DNA of 64,000 nt, from positions 1 to 64,000 of the forward strand of contig NZ_CP012268.1 in the NCBI RefSeq assembly GCF_001277195.1. Direction: 5' to 3'. A program made the translations under genes and the position numbers. Of this stretch, positions 15,774 to 25,409 are shown piece by piece; within the stretch, counting starts at the first letter, position 1; each line of letters opens with the position of its first letter. The stretch comes from Cronobacter muytjensii ATCC 51329 (GTDB lineage Bacteria; Pseudomonadota; Gammaproteobacteria; Enterobacterales; Enterobacteriaceae). The notes beneath the pieces were generated by a model that was not told where the DNA came from, made no database searches, and was given only the letters and a program-made list of their open reading frames with translations.

Positions 15774-16652
15774 TTAATGCACCTGCGGATCGGCCGGAGA
15801 GGCGTTTTTGCGGATCCCGGCGATATCCATCGCGTCGAACACATAGTGGGTGCCACAGTAGTCACAGTGCATATCCACTTCGCCATCTTCTTCCAGAATC
15901 TGCGTGACTTCTTCATCCGGCAGCGTGCGCAGCGCGTCTGCGCAACGTTCACGCGAACAGGTGCATTTGAACTCCACTGCCTGCGGATCGTAAACGGTCA
16001 CTTCTTCTTCATGATAGAGACGCCACAGCACCTCATTGGCAGGCAGCGTGAACAACTCATCCGCCTTAATGGTTTCGGTCAGCGTCGCCAGATGGTTAAA
16101 GTCGTCCGTCTGGGCATCCTGCGCCGGCAGCACCTGCAGGAGCATACCGCCTGCGGCTGGCTGTCCCTGCGCTTCGCCGGTGCGGATAAACAGGCGGGTC
16201 GGCAGCTGTTCGGAACGCATAAAGTAATCTTCCAGGCATGCGGCCAGGGTATCGCCTTCCAGCCCCACTACGCCCTGATAGCGTTCGCCTTCTTCCGGTG
16301 TGATGGTGATGACCAGATAGCCGTTGCCGACCAGCGTTTTCAGGTCCGCGTCCGCCGGAACTTCGCCCTGCACACGCGCGACGCCGCGCATCTGCTGCTG
16401 ATTGTTGCCATTAATAACCGCAAGCGTCATCGGTCCGTCGCCTTGCAGCTGCACGGTAATATCGCCCGCGAATTTCAGCGTGGCGGTCAGCAGGCTGGTG
16501 GCGACCAGCAGTTCGCCCAGCAGCGTCTTAACCGGCAGCGGATAGTCATGGTTTTCAAGGATCTGTTTCCAGGTTTCTGAAACCGTCACCAGTTCGCCGC
16601 GCACGGCATAATTTTCAAAAAGATAGCGGTGTAGTTGGTCGTGTTGAGCCAT
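15774..16652 (-). CDS. hslO: Redox-regulated chaperone Hsp33 (HslO)
   Basis: 292 residues, the E. coli length. A cytoplasmic holdase switched on by oxidation: zinc release and disulphide formation at the C-terminus unfold a linker and expose client-binding surface. The zinc cysteines are visible as CTCSRERC (near 232-239) and CDYC (near 265-268). The N-terminal core contains the typical LFENYAVRGELV and GDGPMTLAVINGNNQQMRG-like segments. It follows hslR with a 23-bp gap; the pair is heat-inducible in E. coli. No sigma-32 promoter was assigned. Confidence 0.97.
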   Translation of the reverse strand: MAQHDQLHRYLFENYAVRGELVTVSETWKQILENHDYPLPVKTLLGELLVATSLLTATLKFAGDITVQLQGDGPMTLAVINGNNQQQMRGVARVQGEVPADADLKTLVGNGYLVITITPEEGERYQGVVGLEGDTLAACLEDYFMRSEQLPTRLFIRTGEAQGQPAAGGMLLQVLPAQDAQTDDFNHLATLTETIKADELFTLPANEVLWRLYHEEEVTVYDPQAVEFKCTCSRERCADALRTLPDEEVTQILEEDGEVDMHCDYCGTHYVFDAMDIAGIRKNASPADPQVH

Positions 16653-16675
16653 TATTCTCTCTCCTGGCGTGACGG

Positions 16676-17077
16676 TTATTCGCTGTCGCCAAATTTAAAT
16701 TTGATCAGATCGCGGCGCTCTTTTTTATCCGGGCGACGATCCGGATGCGGCATGGAAAGGGCGTTGAGTTTACGCGCCAGCGCAAGTTTTTCACGCTTTT
16801 CGATACTTTCTGCCGTCTCTTCGTACAGCAGTACCGCCTCGGCTGCCGGGCGACGCTGGTCGGTTATTCCTTTCACCACCAGCGTGCGTTCATCGTTTCC
16901 CTGACGCAGCGTTAATACTGCGTTCGGTTCGATAATTTTACTCGGTCTCGTCCGTTGCCCGTTGTAGTGCACTTTGCCGCCTTCGATCATCTCGCGGGCC
17001 AGTGTGCGGGTTTTATAGAAGCGCGCCGCCCAGAGCCATTTGTCCAGGCGAACTCCTTCGGTGGATTTTTCTTTCAT
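16676..17077 (-). CDS. hslR: Ribosome-associated heat shock protein Hsp15 (HslR)
   Basis: 133 residues from the ATG at 17077, exactly the E. coli size; the ATG overlaps the yrfG stop as TGATG, so the longer ORF from 17149 is rejected. An S4 RNA-binding domain begins VRLDKWLWAARFYKTR (near 9) and includes GGKVHYNGQRTRPS. The C-terminus is a basic helix (PDRRPDKKERRDL). It binds free 50S subunits that carry a nascent peptidyl-tRNA and helps recycle stalled ribosomes after heat shock. Confidence 0.96.
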   Translation of the reverse strand: MKEKSTEGVRLDKWLWAARFYKTRTLAREMIEGGKVHYNGQRTRPSKIIEPNAVLTLRQGNDERTLVVKGITDQRRPAAEAVLLYEETAESIEKREKLALARKLNALSMPHPDRRPDKKERRDLIKFKFGDSE

Positions 17078-17757
17078 CACGACTCCTCGGTTTGCAGCGA
17101 GGGGATCAGACGACGGTAATCGCCAAGCGCCGGATGGCGCTGATAGCATTTATCCGCAACGCCTGAATCAGGATTGGTGACGCCGAGACAGTAGCGAATA
17201 CCAAACCGCGCGGCGGCGTCGAGAATCGGCTCGCTGTCGTCGATAAACAGCGTGCGCGACGCGTCAAGACCGGTGTGCCGGGCAACGGCCTGCCATAACC
17301 GCTGATCCTCTTTTGGATAACCAAATGTGTGGGTGGAAAGCAATAAATCAAGGTGCTGAGCAAGCCCGGTATGCTCAAGCTTTACTGCCAGATTATGCGG
17401 ATGCGCGTTGGTTAGCAGAATACGCCGCTTACCGCAGGCTTTCAGCGCGTCGAGAAACGGCACGGTGTCTTCGCGTATCAACGCGCGCGGCCCCTGTTCC
17501 GTCGTCATGGCGCAGATATCCAGCCCCAGGCGATCGCTCCAGTAATCCAGACAGTACCAGTTTAGCGTATGCTGCACGGCATGATATTCGGCGCGGATCT
17601 GGTGGTGGGCGTCATCCAGCGGAATGCCGCGCTGCTGGCTCAAGGTTTCGGGGACCAGCTTCTGCCAGAAAAAGGTATCGAACGCCAGATCGAGCAGCGT
17701 GCCGTCCATGTCCAGCAGAACGGTATCAACCTCCTGCCAGGCGATATCAATAGGCAT
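17077..17757 (-). CDS. yrfG: GMP/IMP nucleotidase YrfG (HAD family)
   Basis: 226 residues. HAD-superfamily phosphatase: motif I LLDMDGTLLD with the nucleophile and acid aspartates (near 16 and 18), motif II LLTNAH, motif III lysine in TFGYPKEDQRLW, and motif IV FIDDSEPILDAA. E. coli YrfG dephosphorylates GMP and IMP in the cytoplasm. An all-alpha cap lies between motifs I and II. Overlaps hslR by one base and is the first gene of a likely yrfG-hslR-hslO transcript downstream of the igaA terminator. Confidence 0.93.
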   Translation of the reverse strand: MPIDIAWQEVDTVLLDMDGTLLDLAFDTFFWQKLVPETLSQQRGIPLDDAHHQIRAEYHAVQHTLNWYCLDYWSDRLGLDICAMTTEQGPRALIREDTVPFLDALKACGKRRILLTNAHPHNLAVKLEHTGLAQHLDLLLSTHTFGYPKEDQRLWQAVARHTGLDASRTLFIDDSEPILDAAARFGIRYCLGVTNPDSGVADKCYQRHPALGDYRRLIPSLQTEES

Positions 17758-17773
17758 AGGAACTCCCGCCTGA

Positions 17774-17810
17774 GGAAAAAGGGGCGACAGGTTACCATAA
17801 ACCTGTCGCC
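17774..17810 (-). terminator. igaA terminator
   Basis: Perfect 11-bp stem GGCGACAGGTT (17783-17793) with AACCTGTCGCC (17800-17810). On the minus strand it is followed by CC and five T. Ends ten bases after the igaA stop. Confidence 0.75.
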
Positions 17811-17819
17811 GCCGGATTA

Positions 17820-19958
17820 TCAGAACAGGGGGCGAATATCTGCGGAGGGGACCAGCTGCGGGTTAAAGCAGTTTTCGTAATAGCGCTGGATTTCTTCAAT
17901 GCGGGTGCGGCTGCGCTGCCAGCGGCGCAGGGCTACGACGCCGTTATAGAGCGCGCAGACGAGCATAATTAGCATTAACAACGACGTGCCGAAGTAGCGC
18001 CACAGCCCGGCGCTGTCCGGCACGCTGCTCAGCGTGACGTGCTGCGTGCCGTTAGCATCGGTGCGCAGGCTGGTGACGACGCCTTCCGCGTGGAACGGGG
18101 TCTGCATTAACATACCGGCCAGGCGCTGGAACTCTTTCCACTGCTCCTGCGGCGGGAAGTCATACAACGACGTCGGCGGCAGCGGCTGGTTGACCATATC
18201 CTTGCCTTCGTCGCTGACAATCATAAAGCCGCCCGGCGGCGGGCTGTTCAGCGACTGCGCGGCGCGGCTGGTTTCGCGCACGAAGAATGGCGCCGTCGAG
18301 GCGATGACCAGATTATCGAGCGATTCGGCGCTGACCGGGCGCAGCAGCACGTTAATGCCGTCGAGCTTGCCTTCGCCGGCGCGTTTGACCAGCGACGGCC
18401 AGTCTTTGGTATTGCCGAGGTTCACCAGCGCGTTTTTAAGCCTTACGCACTCTTCTTCGCCCGTACACAGCGCTTCGGTTTTCAGCACGATCTCGGCGAA
18501 ATCATCCAGCAGCACCATGCCCGATTTCTGAATGGCCGAGGCCAGTTGCGGGTTAATTTTGGTGTCGCCTTCCTGCGGATGCAGCTGACGATTTACCGCC
18601 TCTGCCAGCGCAGTGGCTTTGGTCACCGTGTCGGATTCCGGCAGGGGCAGGGGGCTTGCGTTATTCCAGAGAATTTGCGAGCAGTCGAACGGCATAAACG
18701 GGTAGTTCTGGCGCGTGGTGTAGCGGCCCGGCAGATGAATGTTACACATGCCGGTGCCGTCAATACGCAGCGTATCGCCGACACGCAGGCCCGCTTCTTC
18801 CAGTTGCGCGACGCTGGTCGCCTCGACCGTTTGCGCACCTTTAAGCCACGAGATAGTCAGCTTGAACGGCATATCGAGCGGCACCCAGAGCGTCAGGAGC
18901 AGCAATACCAGCAGCGCGCCCGCGCCGATGACCGCGCTACGCAGCCAGTGCTGCAACGGAAAATGTTTGACTTCATCATGCAGCGACAGAAAACGACCCT
19001 GGCGCACGACATGGCGATCCATATAGATATCAATATCCGTTTTCTGCCCTAAATCGTGAGCGATAAACGGCTGCCAGTGGGCCGGATAGATGAGATCGAT
19101 AATGCCAAGCGAAATATTATTAAGCTGTTCCTGATTGGTTTCGCCAAACAGGCCCCAGCGTTTCGGCGTGCCGCGCAGACAGTGAATTTCGCGCAGCGCC
19201 GTTTTCGCCGGCGGCGCGTAAAGCCCCCACAGGCCCGCGCCGAGGAGCAGAATCGCACCCCCGGCAAGCCAGGGAAGCATGACTGGCGGCGTCACGAGAC
19301 AGAGGAAAAAGAGCACGAATGAGGCGCAGATCAGCAGCGCCTCACGCAGCCCGTCCGGGCGGCCAAGCGCGTGCTCTTCCTGCGTCTCCTGGCGTATATT
19401 CAGCAGTTCAATCTGCTCGCTCTCTTCGCCGCGAATGGACGCCAGGCCAGACGTCGGCCCTTCCAGCACATAGCCGCGCGCCTCATGCACATGTTCCTGC
19501 AGCGAATGGCCGTTAAGCGAGATAACCAGCGGCAGCGTCGCGGTACGAATAAGCTCGACGCTGTTATCGTCGGTAATGTATTGCTCGCAGAATGGCGGCA
19601 GGTGCACTTCCACCGAATCCAGGTAGTAGCGCCATTTGTTCGGGTCATCGGAAGACAGGCCGTAGCGGGTGATGGCGCGACGGATGCTGTAGACGGTGCC
19701 GCTGTTTTGTGTCAGCGTTAATTTTACGGGCGCTTTGATGGCGCCGGTCGGCGTCGGCGAATCCTGAAAACGCGATAGCGTTTCCAGATAGCTTTCGATG
19801 GCGCTACGCTCTTCACTGCTGAGTTTACGGGTCGTGGCGCCAGCAAACACCTGGGCGGGTAAACGGGGATGACGGGGGCGAATTTTGCGCTTTATCCACC
19901 AGCCTGCAATGACGATGCAGGCCAGCATAGCAGCGACGAAAATCAACAAAGTGCTCAT
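17820..19958 (-). CDS. igaA: Inner-membrane Rcs repressor IgaA
   Basis: 712 residues, matching the IgaA/UmoB family (E. coli YrfF 711). It restrains the Rcs phosphorelay by contacting RcsD; the outer-membrane sensor RcsF relieves this under envelope stress. Hydrophobic segments: residues 1-22, a pair at about 208-248, about 335-360, and 653-673. A large periplasmic part lies between about 361 and 652, with Cys residues (MCNIHL, FDCSQI, LCTGEEECVRL) that in Salmonella form disulphides. Loss is usually lethal or strongly mucoid unless Rcs is inactive. Monocistronic, divergent from nudE. Confidence 0.95.
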   Translation of the reverse strand: MSTLLIFVAAMLACIVIAGWWIKRKIRPRHPRLPAQVFAGATTRKLSSEERSAIESYLETLSRFQDSPTPTGAIKAPVKLTLTQNSGTVYSIRRAITRYGLSSDDPNKWRYYLDSVEVHLPPFCEQYITDDNSVELIRTATLPLVISLNGHSLQEHVHEARGYVLEGPTSGLASIRGEESEQIELLNIRQETQEEHALGRPDGLREALLICASFVLFFLCLVTPPVMLPWLAGGAILLLGAGLWGLYAPPAKTALREIHCLRGTPKRWGLFGETNQEQLNNISLGIIDLIYPAHWQPFIAHDLGQKTDIDIYMDRHVVRQGRFLSLHDEVKHFPLQHWLRSAVIGAGALLVLLLLTLWVPLDMPFKLTISWLKGAQTVEATSVAQLEEAGLRVGDTLRIDGTGMCNIHLPGRYTTRQNYPFMPFDCSQILWNNASPLPLPESDTVTKATALAEAVNRQLHPQEGDTKINPQLASAIQKSGMVLLDDFAEIVLKTEALCTGEEECVRLKNALVNLGNTKDWPSLVKRAGEGKLDGINVLLRPVSAESLDNLVIASTAPFFVRETSRAAQSLNSPPPGGFMIVSDEGKDMVNQPLPPTSLYDFPPQEQWKEFQRLAGMLMQTPFHAEGVVTSLRTDANGTQHVTLSSVPDSAGLWRYFGTSLLMLIMLVCALYNGVVALRRWQRSRTRIEEIQRYYENCFNPQLVPSADIRPLF

Positions 19959-20295
19959 GCTTTCCCCATCAAATCACGGTACTCAGTGCAAATGTAAACA
20001 AGTATTGCCTATGCAACATTAAGGCAGAACAATGATCAAAAATCGACAGGTATGGGTTCAATTCGAATGAAATTATTTGAGGCATACCAGCAGTAAATCA
20101 ATGTTAGCAAAGCGAGAAGGCCGGAAATATCAGCAAATTCTTATTTTAAATTCAACCTCTTGACATAAATGGGTATTTGGGTTTTATGCGCGTGCGAGGT
20201 TGCCGGAATGTAAATAAAAAAACGATTCGCATTGCCCGAACCGTGCGGTGTGTCGCACAATGAGCAAAGATATTGTTACCCGGTGGCCGGTTAAT
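19959..20295. promoter_or_regulatory. igaA-nudE divergent region with nudE promoter
   Basis: 337 bp, AT-rich, no gene. A strong candidate nudE promoter is TTGACA (20160-20165), 16 bp, TTTTAT (20182-20187), about 108 bp before the nudE start. The igaA promoter was not resolved. Confidence 0.5.
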
Positions 20296-20856
20296 ATGAA
20301 TAAATCCCTACAAAAACCCACTATTTTAAATATCGAAACGGTAGCCCGTTCACGCCTTTTCAATATCGAACAGGTGAGCCTGGCGTTCAGCAACGGCGAG
20401 CAGCGCGTCTATGAACGTATGCGTCCTTCCGAGCGTGAAGCGGTTATGATCGTGCCGATTATCGACGACCATCTGATATTAATTCGCGAATATGCCGTCG
20501 GCACCGAATCGTACGAGCTGGGATTTACCAAAGGGCTTATCGATCCGGGTGAAAATATTTATGAAGCGGCGAACCGTGAATTAAAAGAAGAGGTCGGTTT
20601 CGGCGCAAATCAGCTCTCTTTCCTGAAAAAACTCACCATGGCGCCGTCTTATTTCTCCAGCAAAATGAATATCCTGGTGGCGGAAGATCTGTATCCGGAA
20701 ACGTTGCAAGGCGATGAGCCTGAGCCGCTGGTACAGGAGCGCTGGCCGCTGGCGCATATGATGGATTTGTTGGAAGATCCGGATTTCAGTGAGGCACGAA
20801 ATGTCAGCGCGCTGTTTTTAGTGCGCGAATGGCTGAAGATGCACGGCAGACTGTAA
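20296..20856 (+). CDS. nudE: ADP compounds hydrolase NudE
   Basis: 186 residues from the ATG at 20296, the E. coli length; the ORF start at 20248 adds 16 residues not found in the family. A Nudix hydrolase that splits ADP-ribose, AP3A and NADH. The Nudix box is intact: G-LIDPG-E-NIYEAAN-RELKEEVGFG (near residues 96-118), with all catalytic glutamates. It stands alone, divergent from igaA and convergent with mrcA. A second, degenerate Nudix protein (NrtR) is encoded later in the window. Confidence 0.97.
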   Translation: MNKSLQKPTILNIETVARSRLFNIEQVSLAFSNGEQRVYERMRPSEREAVMIVPIIDDHLILIREYAVGTESYELGFTKGLIDPGENIYEAANRELKEEVGFGANQLSFLKKLTMAPSYFSSKMNILVAEDLYPETLQGDEPEPLVQERWPLAHMMDLLEDPDFSEARNVSALFLVREWLKMHGRL

Positions 20857-20902
20857 AAAGCAAAACGCGCAGCAACAGGCGTATATAACGCGCCCCATAA
20901 AA

Positions 20903-20925
20903 AAACGCCCCATGACGGGGCGTTT
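20903..20925. terminator. Bidirectional terminator between nudE and mrcA
   Basis: Stem AACGCCCC (20904-20911) with GGGGCGTT (20917-20924); seven A upstream give a strong U tract on the mrcA strand, TTT on the nudE side. Confidence 0.75.
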
Positions 20926-20934
20926 GTCGTTGTA

Positions 20935-23487
20935 TCAGAACAGCTCGTGGGTTTCCCCGTTATCGATAATCGTTGTGCCGACTTCATGCACGGCCTGCTG
21001 GGTCGGCTGCGTGCCTTCGATAAAGTACTCCGCCCGGCTGTTGCCGCCGTTCGCCAGCTGGCCCGTGCTGCGGTCGATATTCACCGTCACCACGCCAGGC
21101 GGCGGCGTTAGCGGCTCTTCCGGCACGCCCTCCAGCGCGGCTTTCATATACGCATCCCAGGCTGGCTGCGCGCTTTTCGCGCCGCCCTCGTAGCCTGAAA
21201 TCTGGTTTTTAATCGCACCGGAGGCCGTGGTACGGCCCAGATCGCGGCGGTGATCGTCAAAGCCTATCCAGACCGACGTCACGACGCCCGGCCCGTAACC
21301 CGAGAACCATGCATCTTTTGAACTGTTGGTCGTACCGGTTTTACCGCCGATATCACGACGCTGGAGGTCGCGCCCCGCGCGCCAGCCTGTTCCCTGCCAG
21401 CCCGGTTCGCCGAAAATATTGCTGTTCAGCGCGCTTTTAATTAAAAACGACAGCGGCGTGCTTATCACGTGCGGCGCGTACTGCGGCGCCGGGCTCTGCG
21501 CGACCAGATCGCGGTTTGCCTGTTCCAGTTGCGGCATCGGCACCGGCGCGTTCCGCTGTTCTGCGGATGTCGCCACGTTTTCCACGTCTTTATTTTCCAG
21601 CACGTCCGACTTCGGCGTTTCGCCATAGATAACCGGAATATCGCATTCCGGGCAGGCGATTTTCGGCTTCGCCTCAAACAGCGGTTCGCCCTGAGCGTTG
21701 GTGATTTTGCTGATAAACCACGGGTCCACAAGGAAGCCGCCGTTCGCCATCACCGCATAGCCGCGCGCGACCTGCAACGGCGTGAAGGAGGCAGAGCCCA
21801 GCGCCAGTGATTCCGTATGCACGATATTCTGCGCCGGGAAGCCGAACCGTTGTAAATATTCCGCCGCGTAGTCGACGCCCATCGCACGCATGGCGCGAAC
21901 CATCACCACGTTTTTCGACTGCCCCAGACCCTGGCGCAGACGAATCGGCCCGGCATATTCCGGTGGGGAGTTTTTCGGCCGCCAGTCGGAGCCCGCGCCA
22001 GCATCCCAGCGGGAAATCGGCACGTCGTTCAGGATGCTCGCGAGCGTCAGACCTTTGTCCATCGCCGCCGTATACAGGAACGGTTTGATGTTAGAGCCTA
22101 CCTGACGCAGCGCCTGAGTGGCGCGGTTAAATTTGCTCTGATTGAAATCGAAGCCGCCGACCAGCGCCAGCACCGAGCCATCTTTCGGGTTGATGGAGAC
22201 CAGCGCCGAGTTCACGTCCGGCACCTGAGCAAGCCACCAGCTGTCATCAACTTTACGTACCCAAATCTGCTGGCCGGCCTGCAACACGTCGGTAATACGG
22301 CGCGGCGTCGGGCCCTGCGCGGTATCGGAGCGGTAAGGGCGCGCCCAGCGCACGCCGTCCATTTTCAGCGAGACAGAGGAACTGTCTGCCAGCAGGGCGG
22401 TGGCTTCGTCCGGGGTGGCTGACGTTACCACGGCAGGCAGCAGCGGCCCGTAGGTCGGAAGCGCCTTCAGCGAATCGGTGATTTTCTTATCATCCCACGC
22501 CGCTTCGCCCACGCGCCACAGCACGTTAGACGGGCCGCGGTAACCGTGGCGCATATCGTAATCCATCACATTATCGCGCACCGCTTTCTGCGCGGCCTGC
22601 TGAATACGGCGGGTAATGGTGGTGTAAACCTTATAACCGTCCTCATAGGCGTTTTCGCCGTAACGGCTGATCATCTCCTGACGCACCATTTCGGTCAGGT
22701 ATGGCGCGGAAAACGCGATTTCCGGCGCGTGATAGTTGGCGTTAATGGTTTCGCTGCGCGCGTCGTCATACTGCGACTGACTGATATAGCCTTCGCTCAG
22801 CATACGCGACAGCACGACATTACGGCGCGCGGTAGCGCGATCGAGCGAGTAAAGCGGGTTAAAGGTCGAAGGTGCTTTCGGCAAACCGGCAATCACCGCG
22901 ATTTCGCTTAAGGAGAGCTGATCTACCGTTTTGCCGAAATACACCTGCGCGGCGGCGCCCACGCCGTAGGCGCGATAGCCGAGGTAAATTTTGTTCAGGT
23001 AAAGCTCAAGGATTTCATCTTTCGTCAGCAACTGCTCAATACGCACCGCGAGAAAGGCTTCCTTGATTTTACGCATCAGGGTGCGTTCCGGGCTTAAGAA
23101 GAAGTTACGCGCCAGCTGCTGCGTAATGGTGCTCGCGCCCTGCGAGGCGTGGCCGGAAAACAGCGCGACGCTCGCGGCGCGGAAAATCCCGATCGGATCG
23201 ACGCCGTGGTGATCGTAGAAGCGGCTGTCTTCTGTGGCGATAAACGCTTTCACCATTTCCGGCGGGATCTGGTTCAGCGTCAGCGGAATACGGCGTTTTT
23301 CGCCGTACTGGGCGATCAGTTCGCCGTCGGCGCTATACACCTGCATAGGGATCTGGAGCCGCACATCTTTCAGCGTGGCGACGTCAGGCAACTGCGGCTC
23401 GATAAATTTATACAGACCGTAGATCGAGCCAGCTCCCAGCAGAATGCAAAAGACTGCAAGGAAGAATAAATACTTTACGAACTTCAC
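20935..23487 (-). CDS. mrcA: Penicillin-binding protein 1A (bifunctional)
   Basis: 850 residues, as in E. coli. Class A PBP: polymerises lipid II and cross-links peptidoglycan on the periplasmic side of the inner membrane, activated by LpoA. Short cytoplasmic start and TM helix (residues 6-28). Glycosyltransferase motifs: EDSRFYDHHGVD (catalytic Glu near 86), GASTITQQLARN and RKIKEA. An OB-like insert follows. Transpeptidase motifs: SNIKPF (SxxK, near 465-470), SKN, and KTGTTN. The C-terminal tail is Pro- and Gly-rich. Divergent from hofM, 119 bp apart. Confidence 0.98.
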   Translation of the reverse strand: MKFVKYLFFLAVFCILLGAGSIYGLYKFIEPQLPDVATLKDVRLQIPMQVYSADGELIAQYGEKRRIPLTLNQIPPEMVKAFIATEDSRFYDHHGVDPIGIFRAASVALFSGHASQGASTITQQLARNFFLSPERTLMRKIKEAFLAVRIEQLLTKDEILELYLNKIYLGYRAYGVGAAAQVYFGKTVDQLSLSEIAVIAGLPKAPSTFNPLYSLDRATARRNVVLSRMLSEGYISQSQYDDARSETINANYHAPEIAFSAPYLTEMVRQEMISRYGENAYEDGYKVYTTITRRIQQAAQKAVRDNVMDYDMRHGYRGPSNVLWRVGEAAWDDKKITDSLKALPTYGPLLPAVVTSATPDEATALLADSSSVSLKMDGVRWARPYRSDTAQGPTPRRITDVLQAGQQIWVRKVDDSWWLAQVPDVNSALVSINPKDGSVLALVGGFDFNQSKFNRATQALRQVGSNIKPFLYTAAMDKGLTLASILNDVPISRWDAGAGSDWRPKNSPPEYAGPIRLRQGLGQSKNVVMVRAMRAMGVDYAAEYLQRFGFPAQNIVHTESLALGSASFTPLQVARGYAVMANGGFLVDPWFISKITNAQGEPLFEAKPKIACPECDIPVIYGETPKSDVLENKDVENVATSAEQRNAPVPMPQLEQANRDLVAQSPAPQYAPHVISTPLSFLIKSALNSNIFGEPGWQGTGWRAGRDLQRRDIGGKTGTTNSSKDAWFSGYGPGVVTSVWIGFDDHRRDLGRTTASGAIKNQISGYEGGAKSAQPAWDAYMKAALEGVPEEPLTPPPGVVTVNIDRSTGQLANGGNSRAEYFIEGTQPTQQAVHEVGTTIIDNGETHELF

Positions 23488-23606
23488 CGAGGATTTCCCA
23501 TTTAGTTTCTGTTGGGCAGTTTATAAACAACCGCGCGGTAGTATAAAGGCAAGCCAGAAGCATTGATATGGCATTTTCATTTAGCGGGACAGGGAGAACC
23601 TCGAAA

Positions 23607-24398
23607 ATGATCGGCACGGAATGGAAAATTGGCTTACATATTCAATCAGATAGCGTGATGGCTGTCGCGCTCTCCCTCAGGCGAGGCGGCTGGAAGCAGC
23701 AGCGCTGGTGGGCGCTTCCGCTGACGCCTTATCAGGATGATGAACAGCGACGGCAGGCGTTAATCGAAGCGCTGACGCCGTGGCGCGCGCAGCTCCCGCG
23801 CGCGGCATCGATCCGGCTTGGATTCCCGGCGCAGCGCACGTTGCAACGGGAGCTTCCCCGGCCCGCCACCGCCCTGTGTGAACCGGAGTGCGAGGCGTGG
23901 CTCGGCGCCGTCGCGGCGCGCCAGCTCTCACTGCCGCCCGACGCGCTGGCGTTTGACTTTGCCGAAAGCCGGGACGGCAACGCGTATGCGGTAACGGCCG
24001 CGCGCGCCGCTGAGGTGGCGGAGCTAATGGCCTGCGCCCGCGCGTTGCGCTTCACGCCTGCCGCGTTGACGCCCGACGCCAGCGCGCTGGCCTGCTTTTT
24101 CCCGTATACCGGCGAGGCCTGTCAGGCTGTGGTAGCGCAGTCGGGGGCGCAGTGGTTGTGGGCAACCCGCGAGCGCTGGGGCGTGTGCGCAACGCCGGGC
24201 GTCGAAGGGCTGGCGGCGCTTGGCACGCAACTTGGCGTGCAGGCGCAGGAGATAGCCCTGTGCGGCGCGTTACCGGAAGAAGACAAAGGCTGGCAACTGT
24301 TCGACCCGTGGCAGGCCGTCACCTGGGCCTGCCCGCCGAAGCCGGATACGCCCTGGCGCTTCGCCGTCGCGATCGGACTGGCGCTGGGAGCGGCGTAA
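23607..24398 (+). CDS. hofM: HofM, PilM-like component of DNA utilisation/pilus operon
   Basis: 263 residues from the ATG at 23607 (AGGGAG upstream); the ORF's earlier ATG at 23568 adds 13 unrelated residues. An actin-like PilM homologue: IGLHIQSDSVMAVAL at the start, the conserved TLQRELPRP, and TPDASALACFF in the middle. PilM recruits PilN to the inner face of the membrane in type IV pili. In E. coli the hofMNOPQ genes are needed to take up DNA as a nutrient. Considerably diverged from E. coli HofM, as is usual for this operon. Overlaps hofN by one base (TAATG). Confidence 0.9.
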   Translation: MIGTEWKIGLHIQSDSVMAVALSLRRGGWKQQRWWALPLTPYQDDEQRRQALIEALTPWRAQLPRAASIRLGFPAQRTLQRELPRPATALCEPECEAWLGAVAARQLSLPPDALAFDFAESRDGNAYAVTAARAAEVAELMACARALRFTPAALTPDASALACFFPYTGEACQAVVAQSGAQWLWATRERWGVCATPGVEGLAALGTQLGVQAQEIALCGALPEEDKGWQLFDPWQAVTWACPPKPDTPWRFAVAIGLALGAA

Positions 24399-24949
24399 TG
24401 CGGCGGCACGTTAATTTGCTGCCGTGGCGGCATGTGCGGCGGCGCACGCGGCTTATTCGGTGGGGCACTTTTTTTCTTCTCTCAGCATGGGTCACAGCGC
24501 TTGCAGCGGGTATGACTTATCGCGTTATCGCCAGGCAGCAGCGGGTGCTTCAGCAGCGACTTGAGGCGCAAACGCTCGCCATTACCGCCCAAAAGGCGCA
24601 GCTACAACAGGCGAAAAACGCCGAGGCGGCTTATGAGTCGCTTAAGGCGCGCTGGCAGCAGCGGGAGCGCCGCCGTCAGGAGGTCGCGGCATGGCAGCAG
24701 CGCCTGATGACGCTCGCCGACGCGCTGCCAGAATCGCTCTGGCTGACGGGGCTGCACTTTCACGACAATCGGCTGGAGATCACTGGCAACGCTTACGAGC
24801 CGCAGGCGCTCACGCTTTTTGAGGAGAAGCTGCGCGGGCTTGCGCCCTTTACGCGGCTGACGCCTGGCGAAACGCGCCGGGAACAGGAGGGCTACTGGCG
24901 GTTTAGCGTTTCACTGCAAAAGGAGGCTGCCGATGCGCCTGTTTATTGA
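24398..24949 (+). CDS. hofN: HofN, PilN-like inner-membrane assembly protein
   Basis: 183 residues. The ATG overlaps the hofM stop. PilN pattern: a short N-terminal cytoplasmic motif (RRHVNLLPWR, the NLLPWR box that binds PilM), a TM helix at about 23-43, a long coiled coil (about 45-105, rich in Gln/Ala/Arg), then a compact periplasmic fold (LPESLWLTGLHFHDNRLEITG). Expected partner of HofM and HofO in the inner-membrane platform. Overlaps hofO by 17 bp. Confidence 0.88.
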   Translation: MRRHVNLLPWRHVRRRTRLIRWGTFFLLSAWVTALAAGMTYRVIARQQRVLQQRLEAQTLAITAQKAQLQQAKNAEAAYESLKARWQQRERRRQEVAAWQQRLMTLADALPESLWLTGLHFHDNRLEITGNAYEPQALTLFEEKLRGLAPFTRLTPGETRREQEGYWRFSVSLQKEAADAPVY

Positions 24950-25409
24950 CCGCTGGCTTACCGGCCCGGCGTCGCTGCGTACGGCCTGTGCAGGCGGCTG
25001 GTTAGCGTTGCTTGTGGGGACGGCTTACGGGGGGCTGGCGCCGCTGGCCGGCAGCATTAACCCGCTGGAGGCGCAGCTTCAACAGCAGGCCGTGACGCTA
25101 CGCAATTTACAACGGCAGCGCGCGGCGCTGCCCGACAGGCAACGCGAAGCCGCGGCGCTTGAGGCGCAGCTTGTCCTGACGCCGTTCTCGCCGCATGCGC
25201 TGAATACCGGTGCGGAGGGGCACCTCATCCGCTGGCAGCCGCAGGGCGAAACGGGAGAGCTTGAACTGGCGCTGGCCTGGCCGAACGTGCCGGCGATTTT
25301 CGCCGGGCTCGCGCGAAGCGACATGCTGGCGCATGGGTTCGCGCTGCGTGCTGACAGCGGGCAGACGCTGCGCCTGACTTTACAACTGGGGCGCACCCAT
25401 GAAAAGTAA
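24933..25409 (+). CDS. hofO: HofO, PilO-like protein
   Basis: 158 residues. One TM helix at about 20-37, a short coiled coil (about 45-78: LEAQLQQQAVTLRNLQRQ), and a small C-terminal domain (WQPQGETGELELALAW...). Size, topology and position between hofN and hofP fit the PilO-like role; sequence conservation in this family is low. The start lies 17 bp inside hofN and the end overlaps hofP by 11 bp, so the operon is tightly coupled. Confidence 0.82.
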   Translation: MRLFIDRWLTGPASLRTACAGGWLALLVGTAYGGLAPLAGSINPLEAQLQQQAVTLRNLQRQRAALPDRQREAAALEAQLVLTPFSPHALNTGAEGHLIRWQPQGETGELELALAWPNVPAIFAGLARSDMLAHGFALRADSGQTLRLTLQLGRTHEK